A stretch of DNA of 64,000 bases from Limnephilus marmoratus (GCA_917880885.1 OU862908.1:51729819-51793818), one strand, 5' to 3'. Shown: positions 1-10,939, counted from the first letter of the stretch. A program made the numbers and translations. The notes: generated by a model from the sequence alone, not told the origin.

Positions 1-213
1 GCTTCAAAAAGTCTTCCCCAATCTCCCGAACAGGCCCGCCACGCAGTAGGTGGGCAAATGCATCCGCCACCAAGACCTACACAAACCTGACCACATGAAC
101 CCAGGGGCCCCTGCCAAGTCACCAAACGTAGCGAACCACTTGGGGTGACCTATGGCAGGGGTGTTGGTTATCCAATAAATGGATCCCGTGGTGGCGGTAC
201 TCGCCTCCCAAAT
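1..213 (-). repeat. Family Z SINE-like element, copy Z1 (partial)
   Basis: Minus-strand copy of the most frequent short repeat in the window. Its 5' part is a GGCGG/CCGCC mini-stem, then a segment containing CACCCCTGC and its complement, then the shared block 'CCAAGTGGTTCGCTACG'. The same block recurs near 2200, 36120, 37715 and 39405. The 3' half lies beyond the left edge. It retains the GGCCGGATCGGGAG-type segment of the long Z variant. No protein is encoded; a 76-codon open frame across it is incidental. Confidence 0.75.
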
Positions 214-357
214 TGAAACAAAGCTACAACGCATTAAACCAAGATTAGTTTATTATGTACCCTGATGATACTTTTGTTAGGCAAAAACGTTTCGTCTGAA
301 TAAATTAAACAAAGCTAGTTATTGTTTCATTCCATAAATATTTATTTACATTATTTA

Positions 358-1041
358 CGAGAGTATAACCAGAGAAAACCGGAAATATGCCATTTTTAAA
401 TCAAATTTTAGACGTATTGACTCCTTTCCATAGAAAAATATAAATTGATTTCGAAAGATTGTTCTTTTATCTAGTAAACGCATGTTTTAAATTTTGAGAA
501 AAAATGTTTATTTTGAGTATAATAATGTTATACCATAGGTCGTTGGCAGATTTGTTAAATTTTTAAACGAAAAATCTTATTTTACAAGATATATTTCATA
601 CCATATAATCATACATTATTGTAAATCAATACGTTATCTAGTAAACGCATGTTTCAAAATTTTAATTTTAGTTCAAATACAATCATTACAAAAAATATCC
701 GAACACTTTATGACGAAAATTTCTCTATTTCGTCTATGTATTTACGGTCTTACAAATTAATATATTTAAGATTTTTTTACATTTAAATACTATATGATCA
801 AAAAATTATTAAAAAAAGTACATAATTTTAATAGTTTTATCATCACGCCTTTCAGCATTTTTTGATGTAGGTATAAATTAAAGCAAATTTGGAATGAAAT
901 AAAATCGATATTGAGTTATAATTTAAAAAAGCTGGTACAGAGAATAATTAATCTTTCTCATTGGAACCGCCCTGTGCGATCGTAAGAACATCTTTCGACG
1001 AAATGTGGATTTTCAGCCGCTGGCTGGTTAAAGGCCCTTAA
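358..1041. repeat. Family X non-autonomous DNA element, copy X1
   Basis: About 685 bp, alignable with 30035-30747 and 60104-60713. Shared landmarks in order are 'CCATAGGTCGTTGGCAGATT', 'TTTTATCATCACGCCT', 'GATATTGAGTTATAATTT' and 'TCGACGAAATGTGGATTTTC'. The right end is TTAA at 1038-1041, while the left end has lost its TTAA. The other two copies have TTAA at both ends, which suggests a piggyBac-type target duplication. No coding capacity is seen. Confidence 0.7.
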
Positions 1042-1864
1042 AGAATAATAATTATTGAAGATTACTAAAACCAAAGATCGGTTTGTATACCTAAGATCGA
1101 TCAATAAAGCCACCAATGATCTATCTGCAGAATATTTTTTTTATTGAACTATGCAAGAAAATGAACAGATCAGGAAAGAACATTTAGGGATCAAGATCGT
1201 AGTGAAGAAGAAATTTATTCAGCGAATTTTCTTGCCAAATACAGAACCAAAAATGCTCTCGATTCAAATCGGAAAATTTTGCGGGCGCTGACTTCGCCCA
1301 CTTGGCGGGAACGTAGAATAGGTAATGTAAACTACTGCGAAATGTGTTAATACAGCGGATTCAGTGTTTTTAAGAAACCTTTTCTCATATACATATTTTA
1401 ACCCCTCAGGCTTCAGGCTATTTTGACAAAAGTTCAAAATATTTCCGCTTGGCAATAATATCTAAATAAATGGAATATTTCTGAACGTATCTGAAAACTA
1501 AAAACTATTTTTGAAAGATGAACAAATACGCTTTGAAATTAAAATAAACATAAATTTCTGAAATAAACATTTTGTGAATGCAAATATAAAAAAGTTTTAA
1601 AAATAGCTAATCTTACGTTTTTTTCTAACTAGAATTACAAACAGCGAAAAAACTAAAATGCAAACATATTTTATTAGACAAATGTATTGTAAACGTTAGA
1701 GTCACTTTACTTTTTTGTGGTGAAATTTTTCACGTGAAAAAATAAATCTTTCAAAACTTTTTTTCTATATGCGATCAGATACATGAAGGTGTACATTTTA
1801 CATATTTTTTGGCCAATTATTTAACATAAAGCGTGGTGTTTTTTCTTTTTAATACCGTTTAGAT
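1042..1864. other. AT-rich stretch, no gene seen
   Basis: No ORF with recognisable domains and no clear repeat boundaries. The open frames here are short and lack coding character. Confidence 0.6.
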
Positions 1865-1865
1865 C

Positions 1866-2100
1866 AGTGGTTCCCAAAGTGGTCCATAGGAAGATTCAGG
1901 GGTGCATGGAAAATTAAAATTGAGCTGGGGGTCCCTGAACAACGTAAGGCGGTCCGCGCAACGATTTTTTATAAAATAAAAAAAATGTGATGCGTGCGTG
2001 CATACAACCAATTTTCCTAGTCTTGGACAAAAAGAAGTATAATTTTTTTGTTTTGTTATATTATTGTTGTATGGATAATAATACAGCGTGGACACTGGGC
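1866..2100 (+). mobile_element. hAT-like transposon terminus (fragment)
   Basis: Starts with CAGTGGTTCCCAAAGTGGTCC and continues with a GGTCC-rich segment, a layout typical of hAT superfamily termini. No matching opposite end was found before Z2 begins at about 2172, so this is probably a truncated non-autonomous copy. Assignment rests on the terminal motif alone. Confidence 0.45.
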
Positions 2101-2171
2101 ATGAGATGATTGAAGGTCACACAACTCCGCTTCTTAGCGTCCCTATTTTAATCAAGTTGATTACGGACCTT

Positions 2172-2452
2172 CTCCTGCCGTAGGTCACCCCAAGTGGTTC
2201 GCTACGTTTGGTGATTTAGCAGGGGTGCCCGGGTTCATGGGGTGAGGTTTGTCTAGGTCTTGGAGGCGGATGACCAGGACATACTGAACCCCAGATTCCT
2301 ACCCACCCCTTAAACACTTTTCCTTCCCAGAACTCTCCTCTCCTTCCTTTCCTTAAAAAAAACCCTCCACACAGCATCCTCAAAGATGACATAGGCCCTG
2401 AGGGAAATTATTTTCCTCAGGGCCTCCTGTGTGGAGCTCATGTAAAAAAAAT
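2172..2452 (+). repeat. Family Z SINE-like element, copy Z2 (short variant)
   Basis: Runs from the 'GTAGGTCACCCCAAGTGG' block to a 3' end made of the stem-loop GGCCCTGAGG...CCTCAGGGCC, then CTCCTGTGTGGAGC and an A-rich tail. It lacks the roughly 110-bp 'GCCGGATCGGGAG' segment of the long variant. The last 95 bp or so align with the 3' end of the LINE at 4108-5990. Confidence 0.8.
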
Positions 2453-2459
2453 AAAAAAA

Positions 2460-3880
2460 ATAATAAGTCGTCAATGGTCTCATGACACATGCGGATCAGG
2501 ATTAATTTCTACTGTTACAAGTCGAAATACTTCAAGATTTTCAAGATTCATTTCTTAATGCCATAAGGACTGGAATCAGAACCCCATTGAAGACAGCTGG
2601 TCTCGCTTCCTTTGGCAACATTTTAATGAATTCCCCTCATTTAAAAGCTCTCATTCATTAAGTAAGAGCTGAAAATCTAGTAGTGGAGAGAGCCTGCTAG
2701 AGTTGAAATCTCACAATGAAGAAAAGTGAAGAAAAACATATTATGTTGCTTGTTTTTCCAATATCTCATTACTCTCTCACCGTGCGGCGCCGTGGCACGC
2801 TTCATCAATCATCAGCCCTCATTAGATATTAGCTAGGAATGCCGGCTCCTATTCGTCACCGCGGGAAGGCGCCACCACCGCGCTAAACACCGCCACCGCC
2901 ACCTCTTCAAGTAGAGCAGCATTCATCCGAACTGGTCTGCATATCTACTGGTCCGCAAGGAGGATGTACCGCAGGAATGCTGATTGCTTTAATTTCCATC
3001 CAACCGGCTGAATTCACCTCGAGCGCGGCTAATGATATCAATGCAGGCGCCAATTCGATGATAATTACCGCCCAGTGTTCTCACCGGTGACTTTCTTGAA
3101 ACTGTAACAACCTGTATAGTAAATACATAATAATTTATATTCGTAAGCAACAACATCTCATTAAAGACATTTCAATTTGCTGCGGAGCTAATGGCAACAT
3201 TTACAGACAAGTGTTATGTGAAATGATATCAATTCAAAGGAATTTCGTTAAATCAGCACATGCTGAGAATTCAAGTACACAGTAACGTTCAATAAAGATA
3301 AATCCATGTGTAATAATAAAATTTTATATTTGTTTTGCTAGGAAGAATAAAACGACACTCATACACACGACTTCTTTCTAATATTTTCACAAATACTTTC
3401 TCTTTTAGAAAAAAAAGTATAAAAGCCATAAAAATATAACCATTACCAAAATATGAGTTTGCCTATTTTAATGCATAATAAAAAGTACTGTCGAAATGGA
3501 AAAGCTAAATGGCTTCTTCGGGAAATATACCGAGAAAGATAAATGTGTTTATTTATTAATGTCTACGAGCATTTGGTATGTAAAATTTGTTCTGAATGGA
3601 AGCATGAAATTCGCTTTATGGATTTATTCTGAATGGTACAGTGGGCGGTTATGTAAAATGAGGTAGTGTCACATTAAAGTCATACCGAGAAACGACGAAG
3701 ACTCGCTGTTAATGACTTTTCAAAGCAAGTAATTATAAACCTACATTCTGCACGGGTACACTTATTAATAATAATTAATTATTACTCGTAGGTACCCAGG
3801 TAAAGGTACTAATACCCCAAGAAGAAAATTTTCCACAAATTTAGAAATGGAAAAACTGCTTTACTTTTTTTAAGTAAAAA
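2460..3880. other. No gene seen; holds a GC-rich patch at about 2780-3090
   Basis: Mostly AT-rich. The interval 2780-3090 is clearly richer in G+C and CpG (for example GTGCGGCGCCGTGGCACG and GGGAAGGCGCCACCACCGCG). It contains TAAT/ATTA cores but no long open frame, and matches none of the repeats in the window. It might be a conserved regulatory element or an unknown old repeat; I cannot tell which. Confidence 0.4.
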
Positions 3881-3881
3881 C

Positions 3882-4097
3882 ATGTGTGCAGTTCACACGC
3901 GGTAGAAGTGAAACCTTTAGAAAATAATGAAGACAAGAGTGGGGAGGCTACGAAGCACCGCACAAAGAGGAGACTGATTATTCTATCTCATTCTGTCGCA
4001 GGCTAAATGCTATCGATGTATGTGTTTGTCTCTTTTTAGTGTCGCTTTTTCGTTGCATCGAGTTTCAAATCACAACGGTGCTAAAGAAGTTTTCACT
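3882..4097. repeat. Family F MITE-like element, copy F1 (internally deleted)
   Basis: Begins TTCACACGCGGTAGAAGTGAAACC and ends CGGTGCTAAAGAAGTTTTCACTT. AGTGAAACCTT and AAGTTTTCACT are near-perfect inverted repeats. The start and end match the 657-bp copy at 43278-43934, but the middle (about 440 bp) is missing. The LINE polyT at 4108 begins just past the right end. Confidence 0.6.
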
Positions 4098-4105
4098 TCA
4101 AAAAT

Positions 4106-4178
<73 letters not shown>

Positions 4179-4194
4179 TTAACTCCACACAGGA

Positions 4195-4225
4195 GGCCCT
4201 GAGGAAAATAATTTCCCTCAGGGCC
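4195..4225 (-). other. 3'-UTR stem-loop shared by the LINE and family Z
   Basis: GGCCCTGAGG and CCTCAGGGCC form 10-bp arms around an AT-rich loop, immediately before the CTCCTGTGTGGAG and polyA tail. The same hairpin sits at the 3' end of Z2, Z3, Z5-Z9 and the LINE fragment at 38957. Position and conservation suggest it is the RNA feature recognised by the LINE reverse transcriptase; that role is inferred. Confidence 0.7.
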
Positions 4226-4229
4226 TATG

Positions 4230-5927
4230 TCATCTGGGATGCTGTGTGGAGAGTCTTTTTGAGGAGAGGAAGGAATGAACATTGGTCTTGAAGAGACCCA
4301 TGTTGTAGGAAGGAGGAAACACAGAGGCCGGCAAATCATTCCACAGCCGAGCTGTTGAACACAAGAACGAGTCGAAGAAACGACCCGTTCTCATGTGACA
4401 AATGTCAACCGTGTACAAATGTTGGGCACGCGTTTGGCGTGTTTCCCGACTATGCACCGGTGCCGAAGGGATCAATGATGCTAGTTCTTCAGAGCATCTT
4501 CCATTGTAATACCGGTAGAACAAGGATAGCATTCCCACCCGACGCCTGTGCTCTAAAGATTGCAATCCGTCTGTTAAGATGGGAGAATCTATCAAACGGA
4601 CCGCCCATTTCTGCACAGAGTCGAGGGTATTTTTCAGGTATTTTGGAGCTCCACACCAGAGATGGCTGCCAAATTCAACCGTGGGGCGTACTTGTGATTT
4701 GTACAAGGTTAGCAGTTGTGTACTATTAAAGTATCTGCGGGCCCTGTACAGTACGCCCAGTTTTTGGGAGGCTAACTTTACTCTGGCTTCGATGGAGCCC
4801 CCATACCTGAGCTGGTCACTTAGGGTTACACCAAGCATATCAATGGAGGGCCTGTTCGGAAGATTGCTTCCGTTGAAAGAGACTAGATTTTCATTTCGAT
4901 CCCTTTTAGACGTAATCAGACAAGATTGGGTCTTTGAAACATTAAATTCAACGAGATTATTTTTACCCCAAGAGAAAACACTCTCGAGGTAACCGTCCAT
5001 TCTTTGCTTCAAAGCCCTACGAGCTGTTGGAGTTTGTGAGCCCTTTGGGGGCTTGTCAAACAAAAAGCTATCATGAACTGTACTGTCATCCGCGTAACAG
5101 TGAATTGGTGCACATGACAAAAGGTCGTTGATGTGCAACAAAAACAAAGTCGGAGACAGAACCGATCCCTGCGGGACGCCAGCATTTATCGAGTGTGAGG
5201 AAGAAGTGAAACCATCGACTACCGTCTGAATCGACCTCTCCCTCAAGAAGTCGGCAATCCACATACACAAGGATGCGGGAAGTCCGTAAGAATGCAGTTT
5301 GTTGACAAGTCCTCGGTGCCAAACCCGGTCAAAGGCCTTGGAGATGTCCAGTGCAACCGTTTGGGTCTCACCGAAACGTTCCAGGCATCGCCCCCAAACA
5401 TGCGTCACATACGCGAGAAGATCACCGCACGAGCGGTTCCGCCGGAATCCGTATTGACGGTCGTTAATAATTTTGTTCTTCTCGAGGTATGTGAGCAGTT
5501 TGTCGTTGATCACACGTTCCATCACCTTAGACAGAACTGATGTGATCGCTATGGGGCGGTAGTTGGCCGGGTTGGAGCGGTCACCCTTCTTTGGAATAGG
5601 ATGGATAACCGCTTTTTTCCAACCAGAGGGCACAGAGCCAGTCTTCAGGGACAATTTAAAAAGCTTCGTCAAAATTGGAGCTATTTCTGCAGCGCACCTC
5701 TGCAGTACCAGGGCAGGTATTCCGTCAGGCCCACTAGCTTTATTAACATCAAGCCCTCGTAAAACATGGAGTACTTCCCGATGCCGAATCCTCAGCTTTT
5801 TCATACGAAAACCGCAGTGAGGAACCGACGTCGGGACAGCACCTTGGTCATCGAGGGTTTCTATGTCAATCGTCCACGTCCAGGAATTAATTGTCACGAC
5901 ATCAACCTTTGTCTTGCCGGGAGACAT
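4230..5927 (-). CDS. LINE reverse transcriptase (partial ORF2-like protein, 565 aa)
   Basis: Encodes the polymerase that copies the LINE RNA into the genome by target-primed reverse transcription. Motifs in order: NKASGPDGIPALVLQ (about 59-73), the NYRPIAITS block near 123, GFRRNRSCGDLL near 160, the motif A segment ALDISKAFDRVWH near 192 with its catalytic Asp, GVPQGSVLSPTLF near 248, and the catalytic YADD box near 278. The C-terminal region resembles the tails of other insect LINE RTs (WCGAPKYLKNTLDSVQKWAVRLI). There are no internal stops, so polymerase function may be intact. The N-terminal endonuclease is missing because the element is truncated, so the listed Met is simply the first in frame and not a real start. 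The stop lies about 35 bp before the 3' stem-loop. Confidence 0.85.
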   Translation of the reverse strand: MSPGKTKVDVVTINSWTWTIDIETLDDQGAVPTSVPHCGFRMKKLRIRHREVLHVLRGLDVNKASGPDGIPALVLQRCAAEIAPILTKLFKLSLKTGSVPSGWKKAVIHPIPKKGDRSNPANYRPIAITSVLSKVMERVINDKLLTYLEKNKIINDRQYGFRRNRSCGDLLAYVTHVWGRCLERFGETQTVALDISKAFDRVWHRGLVNKLHSYGLPASLCMWIADFLRERSIQTVVDGFTSSSHSINAGVPQGSVLSPTLFLLHINDLLSCAPIHCYADDSTVHDSFLFDKPPKGSQTPTARRALKQRMDGYLESVFSWGKNNLVEFNVSKTQSCLITSKRDRNENLVSFNGSNLPNRPSIDMLGVTLSDQLRYGGSIEARVKLASQKLGVLYRARRYFNSTQLLTLYKSQVRPTVEFGSHLWCGAPKYLKNTLDSVQKWAVRLIDSPILTDGLQSLEHRRRVGMLSLFYRYYNGRCSEELASLIPSAPVHSRETRQTRAQHLYTVDICHMRTGRFFDSFLCSTARLWNDLPASVFPPSYNMGLFKTNVHSFLSSKRLSTQHPR

Positions 5928-5990
5928 TTCAAACTCGATTCTCTCGTGAGAGACAAATAACCTGACTACCCATGCGCGAATTATTACCTT

Positions 5991-8195
5991 TTTAAATATC
6001 TACAACTTTATTTAGTGGAGATGGACCATGGAAGAATGGTTAGATATTAAGTACAATAACGCCTTTTGAAGTTGCACGTTATCTAACAGAAGAGTCGTGT
6101 CGCACATAGCCGACTTATCTAAAGACATTTAATTATCCGTGGCATTAAAAATCTAATTTAGAATAGAAACTTTTTTAAGCCCCAAAAACAATAAATGGGT
6201 TACTTTTATTCGCTCTAACTTGTCATGTATTTTTTTCCAGAAAAACTTTCCCTTTTATTTTGTGAGTTCACAACTAGCTTTAAAAATATTTTAATAAGAT
6301 TAAAAAAAACCTAAGATAAAAACTATAATGATCGCACCTGTTAATTCACAGATTTGCAGATAGTGTACATACTTACTCTTAGCGGAAAACGTTGATCAAA
6401 TGGTTGATCCTATCTTTTTAAAAACGAATCAGACAGGAATGCGGAAATATCAAAATTATAAGATAAAATCACGGCAGATAAGATGTATCTTATTAAAAGG
6501 CGACTTCGTGGATTTATGAATCACTAACAAATAGGCAAAACAAAAGATTTTGAAATAATTTTGTCTAAACACGTTAAAATATTAAGAGATTTAATGTTAG
6601 GCTTAAAAAGCCCACTCTTAGAATAAGTAGTCATAAAAGGGGACTTAAAAATAATACATGAAAATTTTATGTGATGAACTGCTCCGCTGTAAATTTTCAA
6701 CTTTAATAAAAAAATTCAGTAAGTTAAGTGGTAGGTACTACTAGGGATTTTTTATGTTTTCAAAAAAACTTTTAAGAGGAAGTTATGTTATTACTTATTA
6801 CGTATAGTATAGTGCGAAATGTGTGACCCGAGTATCCTTAGCAAAGTCAACACGACCTCAGATAATATGAGAATTTCATGAAAGTACTTAACATTCTAGG
6901 AAAAAGGGTGTCGTTTTTACAATAATATACATAAGTCCGTGTATAACGCAGAGTTGATTTAAATCACGATAACATAAACAAGATGTTACTGTGAAATGAG
7001 TCACACAAATAAAAAATATATAGACCAAAAGTATTTTGATAAGCGATAATTAATTAGTTATTAAAAGAAATAACAAAATTATTATAAAATAATTACGTTT
7101 ATTTTTACAAATCAAAAACTTTTATAAATAAAAAATTAAAACAACAGAATCAAGGAGAAACCAAGATTACTAAATAACAACAAAAAAAATGAATGAAGGT
7201 GTTAAGTAAAAACAAATTTAAGAGATGGCTATTTAAAAAAAATTGGTTATTAATAATATTTAATTGACTTTTAAACATTTTTTAAATATCTAAGTTATCG
7301 TTACTTGACAACTTTTATTAAAAGTTTGTTATTTTCATGTAAATAACGCCACGAGGTGAACTTTAAATTATTTAAAAAGACAAAATACATTATTGCTTAC
7401 GAAAATTTTAAAACACGGAGTAACTTGTATTTAAGAAAACTTATTATTACTTCCTCAAACTTAACAAATATACTTTATGATGTCGTTTTAAAAATGAAAA
7501 CAAATAACTTCGTAAAAACCACTATATAATCAATATTATCAACATGTTTCGAAAACTATGTTTTCTTCATAAGATTATATTTTATCAACAATTTATTATT
7601 AATCAACATAGAACATGTGAAAACACAGATCAGAATAATGATTTTATTATAAATATATGTAAATAAAATGTTTGAACGTGCTTTTATGATTAATAAAAGT
7701 ACTTACGCAATAATCTAATTAATTGGTAGGATAGGATTGGTACACGGAAGGTAAGGCGAGTCCATCATAGGTATAACCTTATGATATAATATTATGTAGT
7801 AAATATTAATCTAAGGCCAGGATCTGACGTCTGCTGAGATAGATTACAGTGACAGTCTCTCTAGAACCTAACTAGACCTTTGTCGGATGACGTATTTAAT
7901 TATTTATGCGTTCAGTTAGCAGAGGCAAGCTGCTTTCCAGTTACAATATTTATGAATAATAATATATTTGTGACGCAGACCGACCAAATGCATATAAAAT
8001 GTCTGTAGTATAAAGAAATAAAAAGGTTTTTTTCTCGTTGAAATGAAAAATTTAACTTAAAAAACAAAATTCCAACGGCGATTATTGATTAAAAACATAA
8101 TTTTATTAAACGCGTCTTTTTATTTATTTATTTATTAACGGCCTTTTTCGGGGCTTTTACAACAGTCGTAGAAAAAAAGTGTAAAGTAAAGCAAA
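5991..8195. other. AT-rich stretch, no gene seen
   Basis: About 2.2 kb with no long open frame and no recognised repeat. A TTTATTTATTTATTAACGG...GGGGCTTTTACAACA segment near 8117-8163 resembles LINE 3' UTR tails on the minus strand but carries no coding support. Confidence 0.55.
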
Positions 8196-8199
8196 CATT

Positions 8200-8700
8200 A
8201 ATTACTTTTGAATGTAGCTATAACTTTGTGGTTATCCATCATAGATAAATGAAACAATGTTATTTTTGAAATCAGAATCAAAAAACAATTAAGGTGTCTT
8301 AATAATAATAATTTTTCTGAGTTCACTAACCATATCATTGAAAATAACCATAGTTTTGAAAAAATACAGGGATAAATATTCTTCATATTAACCATAAAGG
8401 AAAACGCTCGGATAACTTAGAAGCCTTGGAAATAAAAAAAAAAAATCCCTTAAAAATAATGAATCTATTATCAACAAACAAAAAATATTATCTTACAGCC
8501 CAATCATGGAAATGTTCCCCCACCCACTCTTCATTAATCCCTAGCAGCGCCTCCACCCCTATCACAATCCTTAGTAAAAAAAAAATATTCCCACCCACTA
8601 TTTTGTAATTGTCAAATCAGTGTACGTTTGTCCTGGGGAAGGAACGGTCGTTTAAACAAATGTACAAGTGGTTCAAACAAAGCAACATTGTTTCATTTAT
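8200..8700 (+). mobile_element. Penelope-like retroelement remnant, copy PLE-d
   Basis: The plus strand encodes a decayed C-terminal PLE segment: FSEFTNHIIENNHSFEKI, then, after frame breaks, DNLEALEIKK near 8412-8450. These match the better-preserved copies at 32701 (FSEFADRLIDTDHIF, LNNLEALEI) and 53895 (DNLEVLEIKKSLKNN). Downstream, near 8630-8665, is a degraded version of the hammerhead-like motif of the other copies (CCTGGGGAAGGAACG). 5'-truncated and non-functional. Confidence 0.6.
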
Positions 8701-10585
8701 CAAAAATTAATTGTTTGGGCAAACTATCGAAATCACTGGACACTCAAGGGGTGAGTTTTTAAAAATTCTTCCAATAAATATGGAGAATACATTCCCAAAG
8801 TTAAAGATATTTAGGAGCGGTGCGCGCCAAGCAGGTAGACCGGAAAACGGAACAGCCCGGTTACAAGCGAAAACTTCCAACGCGTTTTCCTTGAAACCAC
8901 GTTTTTCAAGTTGGCTGGAATCGTAGCTCATCTAATTTTCATCCGATTCACTTGATTCAAAGTTTAAATTAAAGAAAATTAAATTTTTAAGCGGATGAAC
9001 CTCGACTTATGAATAATAATTATTATATAGGACAAAGTTATTGCAAAATTAAGACCGTGTTTTTCGTCAATTTTCATTTTAAGTCTGCCATTTTGCAAAA
9101 AACAATTTTTTTTGCAAATAAATTTCATGTTTCAAATGATTTCCAGGATTCCAGCCGATTTGGTCGGACCTTCCGTTTGCGGCCGCTATATATTAAACTT
9201 TCAATAGTGTTTTTTCTTATACAGATGTACCTTTACAAGAACAAAAGTTTAGTGAAGGAAAATAATATATTTTTTTTTAAAAACGCATAAAAAAAAACTC
9301 GGCTGGACCAGACTCACCATTATACCAAAATTTTATAGAAAAACCTGTTGATTCACATTAATTACTATAAAATACAACTATTTGCATTAGGGGCGATGGA
9401 ATATATTGCGTTTAAAATTTCAATTAATTGAAATGAAAAATCACGTAATATATAGTTAATAGGGTAAAAGCATAAGAATTTAAGAAAGGTATCAATTTAG
9501 TCCAGGATGCTGAGAGTCAGCTTATATTTAAGGATTTTTCCAAAGTAAAGGTTAAAGCTGATAAAGTTTAACGACAATAGATTTTAACCTTTTTCATTTA
9601 TTTGGGTAAATCACTTTTATGTTATTATTTTGCGATACCTACCCTTTTTTATCGAAGAGGCATCTAGGTATACCAAGGATCTAGGTAAACTTCTAATCTG
9701 AACACAAACCATAATATATGACTAGTCTATGGAAATATAGCACATGTAAATTTTACTAGTAGGCTAGTAGTGACTACCCGGATTTACACAACTATTGTAG
9801 AGCAAAAAGCATGGTTTGCTTTTCATAGTTAAGTGGATATTTCAAAGAGCAACAACACGAGACGGATATTATATACCTTGAGCACCGAAAGTTAAAGCTA
9901 ATTTCATGAAGCCAAAGGCTCACAAATCAAGAGTTTATAGCTGCTGAGAAACAAATACATATAATACGGGTTTTCCGCTTTGGACGTTCAGACATCTCGA
10001 GTAAACTTTATAGGTGGGTAAAAAGCTCTTGCTTCAAGTCATTTGAGTTCCCCACATTAAACTGCAATAAACCCAACTGATGAGAGAATCTATATTAAAT
10101 ACTCATTTATCATATGACCAGAACTAAGATACCGGATCAAATGCGCCAAGACATAGAGAAAAGAGATAGATAGGTAGAAACGTCTTACTGGGATGGGACT
10201 CTTTCCAACTGTAGGTAATAACACCTGTCATTTGTATATCATGGAGTTAATCGAAACACCGTTCGTTTGCTTTAAAGATACTATCCCAAATGAAAGCCTT
10301 CCAAAACATATTTGTCACGTAGGATAGATTTCTATGTATCTATGTAGATCAATAATAATGAGGTCCTGTACAAACAACAAATACATTTATGTATAAGAAC
10401 CGTTCATAAAATATGTTACGCAGTTTGAGGGAATTAAGAAGTTGCTGTGATAAAAGGGAGGAGTGCTTAAAATTGGTTGATCGGCATACTTATTTTTTTT
10501 TACACTAATACACTACTTGTTCTATCGGTATATCAAAAGAAAATACTGCGAGGAGGGCAGCCAATGTTTTTACACGGTTGACAAG
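8701..10585. other. No gene seen
   Basis: AT-rich. Overlapping opposite-strand frames at 8711-8926 have no recognisable domain. No repeat boundary or RNA gene was identified. Confidence 0.5.
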
Positions 10586-10587
10586 TT

Positions 10588-10703
10588 TGTAACATGAGAA
10601 CGGGTCGTTTCTCCGCCTCGCTCTTGAGTTCAACAGCTCAACCGTGGAACGATTTGACGATCTCTGTGTATCCCTACAACATGGGTCTCTTCAAGAAGAA
10701 TAA
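10588..10703 (+). mobile_element. Short LINE fragment, same family as 4108-5990
   Basis: About 115 bp homologous to the RT C-terminus: CATGAGAACGGGTCGTTTC, GAGTTCAACAGC and TACAACATGGGTCTCTTCAAGA match the LINE coding strand around 4270-4400. In frames it encodes HMRTGRF- and NMGLFK-like segments, as in the intact ORF. Both ends are truncated. It lies about 20 bp beyond the splice donor of the host exon, in the intron. Confidence 0.75.
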
Positions 10704-10724
10704 GTAAAGGAGCAGTTAGTTCAC

Positions 10725-10914
10725 CTGAGGAAATAGTCGTGCACGAAGTCCTGGTGCTCGTCCAGCCAGGCCTCGGTGCGCGCGCACTCGGCGTCGTAGC
10801 AGCAGCCCGCGGCCGCGGGGGCGGGCCCGCGCCGGCCCGCGCCCCCGCCCCCGCGCGGCATGCCCGCCCCCTGCCCCTGCCCCTGCCCCGCCTCGATGCT
10901 GTGCACCTGCAGGC
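10725..10914 (-). CDS. Internal exon, PDE5/PDE11-type cyclic nucleotide phosphodiesterase (N-terminal segment)
   Basis: A 190-bp exon flanked on the minus strand by a pyrimidine-rich acceptor (TTTGTTTGTTTCAG, AG at 10916-10915) and a donor CAG/GTGAAC (intron starts at 10724). It is strikingly GC-rich in AT-rich surroundings. The exon enters after one base of a split codon and leaves two bases of the next, giving about 63 residues: LQVHSIEAGQ, a Gly/Gln/Ala/Pro/Arg-rich low-complexity stretch, then CCYDAECARTEAWLDEHQ followed by DFVHDYFLR. The EAWLDxHxDFxxxYFxR pattern is what I know from the N-terminus of PDE5A, upstream of the GAF domains, and related PDE11 proteins; insect PDE11 orthologues are the likely identity. 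The family hydrolyses cGMP/cAMP in the cytosol. GAF and catalytic exons are not in the window. The assignment rests on about 20 residues. Confidence 0.6.
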
Positions 10915-10939
10915 CTGAAACAAACAAAACACATAAGGT

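Larger units (their letters stand above)
4108..5990 (-). mobile_element. 5'-truncated non-LTR retrotransposon (LINE) with intact RT frame
   Basis: Read on the minus strand, the copy starts near 5990, carries a reverse-transcriptase ORF, then a short 3' UTR with a stem-loop, then a 68-nt polyA tail (polyT at 4108-4175 on the plus strand). The endonuclease domain expected upstream of RT is absent, consistent with 5' truncation at insertion. In frame, the reading frame stays open upstream of the first Met to a stop near 6007. RT motifs place it in the jockey/CR1-type group; I do not assign a clade. The long uninterrupted tail and intact frame suggest a recent insertion. No clear TSD was identified. 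Confidence 0.85.

Noticed and set aside
2200..2230. GTGGTTCGCTACG in family Z as a pol III B box
   Set aside because: Only the GGTTCG part fits and there is no A box at the right distance, so Z was not called tRNA-derived.
4020..4202. Plus ORF of poly-Phe and the overlapping minus ORF of poly-Lys
   Set aside because: Both are translations of the LINE polyA/polyT tail.
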